Of a stretch of DNA of 48,169 bases, positions 1 to 6,587 are shown piece after piece. The stretch is from NCBI GenBank assembly GCA_004556705.1, contig SFGA01000011.1, positions 1 through 48,169 of the forward strand, in the 5' to 3' direction. The translations under genes were made by a program, and so were the position numbers. The notes below the pieces were generated by a model. The model was not told the DNA's origin. It made no database searches and saw only the letters and a program-made list of their open reading frames with translations. Origin of the DNA: Ruminococcus sp. (GTDB lineage: Bacteria > Bacillota > Clostridia > Oscillospirales > Acutalibacteraceae). Position 1 is the first letter of the stretch. Each line of letters opens with the position of its first letter.

Positions 1-98
1 GCGGTGCTAAACTTTCAGTGCCCCTTTCAGGGGCTAAGCCAGTAATCGCCCCTTATAGGGGCTGTGCAAACCACCGGTTCAACCGGTGGTCATGATTT
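1..98. repeat. Hairpin cluster at window edge, possible IS200/IS605-type element end
   Basis: Three hairpins lie close together: 20-34 (GCCCC/GGGGC arms, loop TTTCA), 48-62 (GCCCC/GGGGC, loop TTATA) and 70-90 (a perfect 10-bp stem, arms ACCACCGGTT and AACCGGTGGT, one-base loop). No ORF covers them. Closely spaced strong stems without terminal inverted repeats resemble the subterminal hairpins and 3' RNA region of IS200/IS605-family elements. That reading is an inference, because the left part of any element lies outside the window. Confidence 0.4.
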
Positions 99-113
99 TA
101 GTATCATATGAAG

Positions 114-632
114 TCATTCATATAAGTTATTTATATCTTCAAAATCATTAATTTTATCCAACCAATACATACCAAGCACTTTAGGCCATTTGTTTGTATT
201 ATAGATAGTTGTTGCATTTATATTACCCATATGGCAATGAAAGTGTCTAAATTGACCTAAAATTAACGATAATCTGTTATACTCACACCCATCGGGTTTT
301 TCATATAAATCCTCATCACTTAACGAATTTAAATATTCCATTATTTTCTCTTTGATTGTTTCAAAATAATCAATCAATAATTCTCGTGATAATACCTTTT
401 TATTATCATAATCATCAAGGCTATTCAAATTTGTTTCATGAAAATTCGGCTCATTATATATTTCAGGATTAATGTACCATTGATCCAAAGAATGTAAAGT
501 ATGGTATACATGTTTCCATATTGGCATATCGCATAAAATCATATCCATATCACATGTTTTTAATGTAATTGAAAAATTATAAAACATTATTTTCGTATGT
601 TCAATGACAGTATTTATTAAAATATCATTCAT
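114..632 (-). CDS. DinB-like (DinB/YfiT superfamily) protein
   Basis: 172-aa soluble protein with the all-helical look of the DinB/YfiT four-helix bundle. An early histidine sits in a WKHVYHTLHSLDQWY stretch, and the late helix reads QFRHFHCHMGNINA, giving the spaced histidines that bind a metal in this superfamily. Members are mostly uncharacterised, with some acting as thiol-dependent transferases. The ATG follows a GGAG at 7-8 nt. Sampled lines of the gene are about 25-30% GC against roughly 40% in the core genes nearby, and it sits between a hairpin cluster and repeat-rich DNA, so recent acquisition is likely. The exact reaction cannot be told. Confidence 0.65.
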   Translation of the reverse strand: MNDILINTVIEHTKIMFYNFSITLKTCDMDMILCDMPIWKHVYHTLHSLDQWYINPEIYNEPNFHETNLNSLDDYDNKKVLSRELLIDYFETIKEKIMEYLNSLSDEDLYEKPDGCEYNRLSLILGQFRHFHCHMGNINATTIYNTNKWPKVLGMYWLDKINDFEDINNLYE

Positions 633-772
633 AAATTATCTCCAATCTTATTAAATTTGTATCTTAAAAGTCCGAAAAAACAATCTGTACCAATTATTAG
701 TGTGTGAAACAAATCGTAAATAACTGAGGAATTTTAACAAACAGCTGTTATTAAACTAAAAAGATATATTGA

Positions 773-858
773 ACCGTAGGGACAACCCTTGCGGTTGTCC
801 GTTGATTTGATTTTATATGAAATTTGTTGCGGACAGGGGCAAGCCCTGTCCCTACGGT
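773..858. repeat. 85-bp palindromic unit, copy 1 (two inverted hairpins)
   Basis: Bounded by a 12-bp inverted repeat (ACCGTAGGGACA and TGTCCCTACGGT). Inside are two hairpins: 780-800 with GGACAACC/GGTTGTCC arms and loop CTTGC, and 831-851 with GGACAGGG/CCCTGTCC arms and loop GCAAG. The loops are reverse complements, so the two hairpins stand head-to-head. The same unit recurs at 21260-21344 with two substitutions. Confidence 0.85.
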
Positions 859-920
859 CGCATAAATTTTTTCAAATTTGATAACAGCCGTGTATAAATC
901 CTAAAATTTAATTCTACAGC

Positions 921-946
921 GTAGGGCGGTGGCTTGCTGCCGCCGA
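921..946. repeat. GC-rich member of the GCAAG-loop palindrome family
   Basis: Arms GGCGGTGG and TGCCGCC flank the loop CTTGC at 933-937, preceded by GTAG like the other family members. The reverse complement recurs at 21404-21427. The outer five base pairs are perfect and the inner ones mismatched. Confidence 0.6.
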
Positions 947-1010
947 GGTGATTAACGGAAATATACTTGTTATCGGGTGTCATTAAATTAAAATTTATAT
1001 TAAACATTCC

Positions 1011-1135
1011 GCTCCCTCGTCAGAGGGAGCTGTTGAGCGTAGCGAAACTGAGGGAGTTAAAAAGATTATTTCAAATTATAAAAACTCCCTCAGTCATTTT
1101 TCTGCGAAAAATGACAGCCCCCTCAAAGAAGGGGC
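1011..1135. repeat. Nested inverted repeats (CTCCCTC family)
   Basis: Successive stems: 1011-1030 (GCTCCCTC/GAGGGAGC, loop GTCA); ACTGAGGGAGTT at 1047-1058 pairing with AACTCCCTCAGT at 1083-1094; 1093-1115 (GTCATTTTTC/GAAAAATGAC, loop TGC); and a CCCC/GGGG stem near 1118-1135. Such CTCCCTC/GAGGGAG palindromes look like dispersed non-coding repeats and probably fold strongly in RNA. Confidence 0.65.
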
Positions 1136-1166
1136 GGAAGCACAAACTGAATTTGATATAGAATTC

Positions 1167-1375
1167 GGACAGGGGCAAGCCACCGCCCTACCACGTCGTC
1201 GTTTGTACCGTATCGTTCGCAACAGCCTTCGGCTGTCTCTCACTCACTATACAACTCCTCCTTTTCCGCAAAAATCACGCTCGGCTCGCCTGTTTGGTTG
1301 TAAACGCCCTCACGACGGCTCGCTGTCGCTACCAACTTTTGCGGATTGCGGACAGGGGCAAGCCCTGTTCCTACG
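1167..1375. repeat. Interspersed repeat block, copy 1
   Basis: From 1175 this block matches 21411-21590 at roughly 96% by eye (about seven substitutions over some 175 aligned bases). It opens with an arm-swapped hairpin at 1167-1187 and closes with a GGACAGGG-type hairpin at 1350-1370 that has one G-U pair. It ends 8 bases from the stop codon of the minus-strand exonuclease gene, so it lies in that gene's 3' region. Confidence 0.8.
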
Positions 1376-1383
1376 ATTGTGGC

Positions 1384-2262
1384 TTAAGCCTTCTCTTTTT
1401 GCTTGCTTCTGTGCCTATCCTTTTGCACTATATCTGAAAAGGTTTTCTTTGCCTCTACCCTGTCAAAATACCTTTTGTATCTAACGCTTACTCTGAAGTT
1501 TTTATCACAGTTAGGGCAATAAAATTCAGCTCTGAAGGAGTTGTTTACAAAGCCCCATTTTTTCTTCTTAACAACCTTACCGCCGCAGGTATCGCAAACG
1601 CATTTGAGCTTTGACCTATCAATGTCGGGGTCGTTCAAATCCTTGATAACATAAGGCTTAAAGGAAAGCTTTTTATAAAATGCGGTATCACATTTTCTTA
1701 TGTATTTTTGAAGCTTTGCGCTGTCATATACTTTCTTTATGCACTCGACGGTCATCAAGCTGTCATCAAGTGCACGGTGGTGCGAAAAATCCTCGGGATT
1801 TACACCCAGCTTTTCACAAGCCGAGGAAAGTCCTATCTGCTGACCGCTCGGAGCGTCAATAAATGATTGACAGTATTTTTGAGCGTCTGCGTAATTATCG
1901 ATAAACGGCAAGGCGTCGATATTAAAGAAATACTCATAGTTCTTTGAGAAAACCCGTATATCGCCGTCGCCCCAAGTTAAAAAGGTGTTTTCCTCGTCGC
2001 CGAGCCATTCCGAAAAGCCCTTTACAGCCTCTTCAAACGATATGCCCGAAGAAATATCCTCATTTGTAATATGGGTTAAGTCTTTAACTCTGCCTCTTAA
2101 TTTCTTGCCGATTTGAGGCTTTACAATTACAGAAGCGGAGTCCTTAATATTAAAATTTTCATCAAGCTTTACTGCGCCGATTTCGATTATTTCGTTAAAG
2201 AAGCAGCCGAATTTCTTACAGTATGCCGTGTTCCATTCGAGGTCCATTACTACATATTGCAA
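1384..2262 (-). CDS. DEDDh 3'-5' exonuclease with C-terminal zinc ribbon
   Basis: DnaQ-fold exonuclease of the DEDDh class. The first motif carries Asp and Glu in VVMDLEWN at the N-terminus, a central Asp lies in the LTWGDGDIRVF region, and the last motif is HHRALDDSLMT, with the general-base His and metal-binding Asp. After the nuclease domain come two Cys pairs (CVCDTCGG and YCPNCDK), a zinc ribbon absent from minimal family members. The start chosen is TTG at 2262, preceded by GGGGA at 7 nt, which gives MQYVVMDLEWN; an upstream in-frame TTG at 2280 lies before that SD. Likely role: trimming of RNA or DNA 3' ends; the natural substrate is not visible from sequence. Confidence 0.85.
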   Translation of the reverse strand: MQYVVMDLEWNTAYCKKFGCFFNEIIEIGAVKLDENFNIKDSASVIVKPQIGKKLRGRVKDLTHITNEDISSGISFEEAVKGFSEWLGDEENTFLTWGDGDIRVFSKNYEYFFNIDALPFIDNYADAQKYCQSFIDAPSGQQIGLSSACEKLGVNPEDFSHHRALDDSLMTVECIKKVYDSAKLQKYIRKCDTAFYKKLSFKPYVIKDLNDPDIDRSKLKCVCDTCGGKVVKKKKWGFVNNSFRAEFYCPNCDKNFRVSVRYKRYFDRVEAKKTFSDIVQKDRHRSKQKEKA

Positions 2263-2295
2263 ACGAATATCCCCAATCAATAAAATAACTTTATA

Positions 2296-2324
2296 AATAT
2301 ATCATATTTTGTCGTTAAATTCAA
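2296..2324 (-). promoter_or_regulatory. Sigma-A-type promoter for the exonuclease gene
   Basis: On the minus strand, TTGAAT (2319-2324) and TATATT (2296-2301) are separated by 17 nt, about 30 bases upstream of the TTG start. Confidence 0.6.
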
Positions 2325-2343
2325 TACTCAACCTTATATTCGA

Positions 2344-2372
2344 TTGACCTTTTAATCGGGATATTATATAAT
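2344..2372 (+). promoter_or_regulatory. Sigma-A-type promoter for the GH95 gene
   Basis: TTGACC (2344-2349), a 17-nt spacer, then a perfect TATAAT (2367-2372). It lies 27 bases before the ATG and drives the opposite strand from the exonuclease promoter next to it. No operator palindrome was evident. Confidence 0.75.
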
Positions 2373-2399
2373 AAATTCATCAAAGTAAAGAGGTGCGAT

Positions 2400-4667
2400 A
2401 TGAATAACACTGTATGGTTTAACTCCCCTGCAAAATATTGGACGGACGCAATACCGATGGGAAACGGCTTTCTCGGCGGTATGTTTTTCTGCTCGGATAA
2501 AACCGACCGCATTGCCTTAAATCACGACACTCTTTGGACAGGCTGTCCGAGATATGTCGAAAAGGACGGAGCGTATGAAGCATACAAAAAGGCTCAGTCC
2601 TTTGCTCTTAAAAATGATTTCATTTCGGCTCAAAAGGAGCTTATCGAAAACTTTTTGGCTTGTTGGACGCAGGCTTATCTTCCGCTCGGCGACCTTTATA
2701 TCGAGCATCCTTTTTCTCTTTTGAGTGCGAAGAATTACAAAAGAACGCTCCATCTTGAAAATGCCGTTCTTGACTGTGAATATGAAAAAAGCGGTGTTAA
2801 AATCACAAAAGAAGCTTTCGTTTCCAATCCCTCGGATGTGCTTGTATATAAAATAAGCTCATCAAAGGGCATTGATTTTTCCGTTAATTTCAAAAGCAAA
2901 TTGAGAAGCACCGTTACTTATGAAAACGATACAATTACGCTTGACGGAATTTGTGCGAGCGACTCCGGCTCAAAATTATCAAAATACCCTTGCGCAGAGC
3001 TTACATATTCGGAAAAGCCGGAGGAACAGGGCGTTTCCTTTAGGACTGTAATCAAGGTAATTTCAAACGGCACGGTAGCTTCCTCAAGCGACAAAATCAA
3101 GGTAAAGGGAAGCACGCAAACAACGGTTTTCCTTTGTACAAAGACTAATTTCAAAGACGGTCTTACCCCTGCTTCAAAAAGCGGTATTGATTATAAGAGC
3201 AGCTGCGTAAATGCCGTAAATTCCGCTGTTCAAAAGGGCTTTGAGGCGTTAAAGGAAGAGCATATTGCCGATTATTCAAAGTATTATTCGAGAACAGCCT
3301 TTACGCTCAATAAGAACAATCAAAATTCATCACTTCCGACAAATGAGCGACTTATTGCTTTCAAAGCCGATAAAACCGACCTCGGACTTTATGAGCTGTT
3401 TTGGAATTTCGCAAAGTATCTTACGATTTCTTCCTCGAGAGAAAACTCAAGAGCAACAAATCTTCAGGGCATTTGGAGCGAAAACCTGCGTGCACCGTGG
3501 AATTCAAATTACACGATTAACATAAACACGGAAATGAACTATTGGCCGACGCTCTGCTTTGATATGCCGGAGCTTATGTTTCCGCTTTTCGACCTGATTA
3601 AGCTTATAAGCTTTACGGGCGAAAGGACGGCAAAGGAATATTACAACGCAGGCGGCTTTGTCGCTCATCACAACACGGATATTTGGGGCTTTACCGCACC
3701 GACTCACGGCGACGCCCAATGGGGATATTGGCAAGGCGGCTCGGGTTGGCTCTGCCACAGTCTTTTTGAGTACTACGAATACACGGGCGACCGAGAATTC
3801 CTTTCGGATTTTGCTTTGCCGATACTCAAAAAAGCATGCGAGTTCTATTCCGATATTTTAACCGACATCGGAGACGGCAAGCTTTCTGTTTGCCCTGCAA
3901 CCTCTCCCGAAAACACCTTCAAGTGCAATGAAAAGGCAACTTCTGTCGCAAAAAGCTCGACTATAATGGATACTATCGTGCTTGACTGCTTTGAAAATTA
4001 TCTCAAAGGCTGTGAAGCTGTAGGCATAAGCGACGATTTTACCGAAAAATTAAAGGAACAAATTAAAAATATCAAGCCGTTCAAGATAGGCTCAAAAGGT
4101 CAGCTGCTCGAATGGGACGACGAATACAAAGAGTGTGACAAGCATCACCGTCATGTGTCGCATCTTATAGGCTTACATCCGTTTAGCATTATAAACAAAA
4201 ATGATACACCCGAGCTTTTCGACGCTTGCAAGAAAACGCTTGAAATCAGGGGCGACGCAGGCACGGGCTGGAGTCTTGCTTGGAAAATCAACTTCCACGC
4301 TCGTCTTAGAAACGCACAAAAGGCTTATGACCTTTTGAATTTGCAGTTGAGTCCTGTGAAATCGAGAAGAAAATCAGGCTTTAACTACGGCGACGGCGGC
4401 GGAACATATCCGAACCTCTTTGACGCACATCCACCGTTCCAAATCGACGGAAACTTTGGTGCGGCAAGCGGTATAAATGAAATGCTTGTACAGTCCGACG
4501 GCGAAAGCATCTATCTTCTCCCTGCTCTTCCGAGCGAATGGAAGGAAGGCAGCGTAAAAGGCTTTAGAGTTAAGGGCAACGCTAAAATCGACTTTTCGTG
4601 GAAAAACGGCAGGATAACCGATTACAAATTACACTCAGAAAACGAAAAATTAAAGGTTATAATATAA
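2400..4667 (+). CDS. Glycoside hydrolase family 95, probable alpha-L-fucosidase
   Basis: 755-aa full-length GH95 protein. The N-terminus shows the family pattern IPMGNGFLGG then LNHDTLWTG. The (alpha/alpha)6 barrel carries NYTININTEMNYWP near residues 370-385 (the Asn pair that activates water), PATSPENTF near 500-507 (candidate general-acid Glu) and QIDGNFGAASGINEM with Asp683. GH95 enzymes invert alpha-1,2-fucosyl bonds; a few act on alpha-L-galactose. There is no signal peptide, so it should act in the cytoplasm on imported oligosaccharides. The SD AGAGGTG is well placed. No transporter or sugar-catabolism genes are adjacent, so it is a stand-alone gene with its own promoter. Confidence 0.9.
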   Translation: MNNTVWFNSPAKYWTDAIPMGNGFLGGMFFCSDKTDRIALNHDTLWTGCPRYVEKDGAYEAYKKAQSFALKNDFISAQKELIENFLACWTQAYLPLGDLYIEHPFSLLSAKNYKRTLHLENAVLDCEYEKSGVKITKEAFVSNPSDVLVYKISSSKGIDFSVNFKSKLRSTVTYENDTITLDGICASDSGSKLSKYPCAELTYSEKPEEQGVSFRTVIKVISNGTVASSSDKIKVKGSTQTTVFLCTKTNFKDGLTPASKSGIDYKSSCVNAVNSAVQKGFEALKEEHIADYSKYYSRTAFTLNKNNQNSSLPTNERLIAFKADKTDLGLYELFWNFAKYLTISSSRENSRATNLQGIWSENLRAPWNSNYTININTEMNYWPTLCFDMPELMFPLFDLIKLISFTGERTAKEYYNAGGFVAHHNTDIWGFTAPTHGDAQWGYWQGGSGWLCHSLFEYYEYTGDREFLSDFALPILKKACEFYSDILTDIGDGKLSVCPATSPENTFKCNEKATSVAKSSTIMDTIVLDCFENYLKGCEAVGISDDFTEKLKEQIKNIKPFKIGSKGQLLEWDDEYKECDKHHRHVSHLIGLHPFSIINKNDTPELFDACKKTLEIRGDAGTGWSLAWKINFHARLRNAQKAYDLLNLQLSPVKSRRKSGFNYGDGGGTYPNLFDAHPPFQIDGNFGAASGINEMLVQSDGESIYLLPALPSEWKEGSVKGFRVKGNAKIDFSWKNGRITDYKLHSENEKLKVII

Positions 4668-4671
4668 CAAT

Positions 4672-4904
4672 TCCCCACTATGTAAGGCTGAGTGTTCATA
4701 AGGCAGTTTTGCTTCAAAACAACATCTTTTTGCACAATAATTCGTTAACCCCCGCAGATATGCGTCAGCATTATCTGTGGGGGTTGCCTTTTCTTGTATC
4801 AAAAATATATTATTTTGAAGTGCGTTGCAGTTGGCAAAAGCATAATGGATTTTTATGCGAGAAACCAATACTTCCTTATTAACACTCAGCCAATCATAGT
4901 GGGG
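4672..4904. mobile_element. MITE-like near-palindromic element
   Basis: Both ends carry CCCCACTATG, four variable bases, GGCTGAGTGTT, then ATAAGG, in inverted orientation (4672 inward, 4904 inward). The match continues inward (CTTCAAAA.AA.AT.TTTTTG on both arms) to a central stem at 4747-4785, so almost the whole element folds on itself; the right arm has about 40 extra bases. No ORF is inside. It lies between the convergent GH95 and folK genes. No clear target-site duplication was seen. Length, inverted ends and lack of coding fit a non-autonomous element. Confidence 0.7.
4747..4785. terminator. Central stem of the MITE-like element, possible bidirectional terminator
   Basis: Arms AACCCCCGCAGATA (4747-4760) and TATCTGTGGGGGTT (4772-4785) with one G-U pair, followed by CCTTTTCTT on the plus strand. 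It could end transcription of both GH95 and the fol operon, though the T-run is imperfect. Confidence 0.45.
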
Positions 4905-4919
4905 TTACTTTTTGCCGTT

Positions 4920-5390
4920 TTATATTTTTGTCAGTTTTGTTTTATCGGTTTCGCTATATTCCTTGTCGAAATCATAGCCGAAAATATTGTTTTCGGGTGC
5001 TAAATCGTGCAAAGGTACAAGCACGAAATCTCTTTGTCTGATAAACTTATGCGGAACTGTCAGCTCGTCCGTCGAAAGCTCGGTATTTTCCAACAAAAGC
5101 ACGTCAACGTCGATTATCCTCGGTCCGTTTTTGAATTCACGCACCCTGCCGAGAGCCGCCTCAATTCCGAGACACGCACCGAGCAAGGCATTCGGCGAAA
5201 GCTCGGTTTCGATGAGAACAGCACAGTTTAAGAACCTGTCCTGCTGCTCATAACCCCACGGCTCTGTTTCATAAACGGAGGATTTTTTTATAATTTTCGT
5301 GTTCGGCAAAAGCGACAGCGAAGAATAAACATTTTCTATATTCTCAAGTCTGTTGCCGATATTTGTTCCTATTCCGAGTACAGCCTTCAT
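4920..5390 (-). CDS. folK: 2-amino-4-hydroxy-6-hydroxymethyldihydropteridine diphosphokinase
   Basis: 156-aa HPPK, the enzyme that transfers pyrophosphate from ATP to 6-hydroxymethyl-dihydropterin before dihydropteroate synthase. GIGTNIGNRLENI opens the protein, and the family signature GPRIIDVDVLLL supplies the metal-binding Asp pair, followed by the conserved VPHKFIRQRDFVLVPL. Length is normal. Its ATG overlaps the folB stop by 4 bases (ATGA), so it is translationally coupled as the last gene of the fol operon; the MITE-like element begins 16 bases beyond its stop. Confidence 0.95.
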   Translation of the reverse strand: MKAVLGIGTNIGNRLENIENVYSSLSLLPNTKIIKKSSVYETEPWGYEQQDRFLNCAVLIETELSPNALLGACLGIEAALGRVREFKNGPRIIDVDVLLLENTELSTDELTVPHKFIRQRDFVLVPLHDLAPENNIFGYDFDKEYSETDKTKLTKI

Positions 5391-5749
5391 TTTCTGCTCC
5401 TTGTAATTTCAACCGAAACATAATCAAAATCAGCTTTTATCGGTGCGAAAGGCTTTTTAACCTCAACCTTGACCTTTTCGATTTTAGGAAATTCCGAAAG
5501 TATTGCGTCGGCAACAGTCTGCGCCGCTTTTTCGAGTAAATCGTACTTTTCAGCCAAGAAAACCCGTCTTGCTGTCTTTATTATTTTCGCATAGCTTACG
5601 GTGTCGTCAACGTTATCGCTCACACAAGGCAAATCGAGTGAAAGATAGGCTTTTATGTCGAGGATAAACTCCTGACCGTCAACCTTTTCCTCGGGATTTA
5701 CGCCGTGATATGCATAGAGCTTCAAGCCCTGAACTTTAATCTTATCCAT
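5387..5749 (-). CDS. folB: Dihydroneopterin aldolase
   Basis: 120-aa protein of the FolB tunnelling fold, converting dihydroneopterin to 6-hydroxymethyl-dihydropterin and glycolaldehyde. Seen: VQGLKLYAYHGVNPEEKVDGQEF at the N-terminus with the pterin-site Tyr/His-Gly, a TVSYAKI segment, LLEKAAQTVADAIL and the C-terminal VEVKKPFAPIKADFDYVSVEI. It sits one base after folP and overlaps folK by 4 bases. The intervening pyrophosphohydrolase step is not encoded here. Confidence 0.94.
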   Translation of the reverse strand: MDKIKVQGLKLYAYHGVNPEEKVDGQEFILDIKAYLSLDLPCVSDNVDDTVSYAKIIKTARRVFLAEKYDLLEKAAQTVADAILSEFPKIEKVKVEVKKPFAPIKADFDYVSVEITRSRK

Positions 5750-5750
5750 A

Positions 5751-6587
5751 TTATCTTACCACCGCATCTGTCATTTTTGCCGCCAAGCAAGCCTCTTTCA
5801 CGTGATGAACACGAATAAAGTCCGTTCCCTCTGCTATTGCAAGCGTATCTGCTGCAAGCGTTCCGAACACTCTGTCGTAACCGTCTGCACCCGTTTCGTT
5901 TTTGACAAGGCGTTTACATGAAAGAGCCGTCAAAAGTGCTCTTTCGGGGGATTTCAGCTTGTCTATATTCCTTAAAAGCTCTAAATTATCAAAATGAGAT
6001 TTTCCGAAGCCAAAGCCCATATCAAAGCAGATATTTTCACGGCTTATAGAGTATTCCGCCGCAATTTTCTCCGCCTTATCGAAAAATGCAAGCACATCAT
6101 TTACAACGCCGCCGCATTTCGAATAGTCAGCCTCTTGAGATGCCGAAGCGTTTCCCGTGTGCATTACAATCCAGCCTGCATTGTGTTTTTTAACGACAAG
6201 TGCCATTTTCCTATCCATTTTTGAGCTTACATCATTGATGATTTTCGCTCCGTTTTCAAGGCAGTATTCCGCAACCCTCGGATAAAATGTATCGACCGAC
6301 ACGGGAACATTAACAGCTGAGGTTACGGCAGGAATGTATTTTTTGATAATTTCAAGCTCTTCATCCTCTGATAAAAGAGTGCTTCCCGGTCTTGTTGACT
6401 GTGCGCCTATATCGATTATATCGGCTCCGTCCTCTTGCATTTTGAGAGCGTGTTCGACCGCCTTTTCGGGGCTGTTCCACTGTCCGCCGTCAAAAAACGA
6501 GTCGGGTGTAACGTTTAATATGCCCATTATATATGTTCTCTTGTTAATTTCAAAAGAAAATCCGTTACCTTTGAAATAATATGCCAT
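5751..6587 (-). CDS. folP: Dihydropteroate synthase
   Basis: 278-aa TIM-barrel enzyme that condenses hydroxymethyl-dihydropterin pyrophosphate with p-aminobenzoate; it is the sulfonamide target. Motifs: MGILNVTPDSFFDGG, IDIGAQSTRPGS, PVSVDTFYPRVAEYCLENGA followed by IINDVSS, FDMGFGFGKS, and the C-terminal FIRVHHVKEA. The usual substrate-loop SRK is replaced by LSCKRLVKNETG, keeping the basic pair. It overlaps folE by one base (TAATG). Confidence 0.95.
   Translation of the reverse strand: MAYYFKGNGFSFEINKRTYIMGILNVTPDSFFDGGQWNSPEKAVEHALKMQEDGADIIDIGAQSTRPGSTLLSEDEELEIIKKYIPAVTSAVNVPVSVDTFYPRVAEYCLENGAKIINDVSSKMDRKMALVVKKHNAGWIVMHTGNASASQEADYSKCGGVVNDVLAFFDKAEKIAAEYSISRENICFDMGFGFGKSHFDNLELLRNIDKLKSPERALLTALSCKRLVKNETGADGYDRVFGTLAADTLAIAEGTDFIRVHHVKEACLAAKMTDAVVR

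Larger units (their letters stand above)
633..1383. other. Non-coding repeat-rich interval
   Basis: About 750 bases without a credible gene. It holds nothing recognisable up to 772, then a head-to-head hairpin pair (773-858), a GC-rich module (921-944), a run of nested inverted repeats (1011-1135) and a block of about 200 bp (1167-1375) shared with 21404-21612. The short ORFs here read through palindromes and have no SD or protein-like composition. Confidence 0.8.

Noticed and set aside
773..1375. Repeated palindromes as a CRISPR array
   Set aside because: Repeats are not evenly spaced, there are no unique spacers of constant length, and no cas genes are present.
1203..1484. Plus-strand ORF of 93 aa, with a near-identical N-terminal half encoded at 21439-21987
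   Set aside because: The similarity comes from the shared non-coding repeat block. There is no SD, the 3' part runs antisense into the exonuclease or MGMT-like gene, and the composition is not protein-like.
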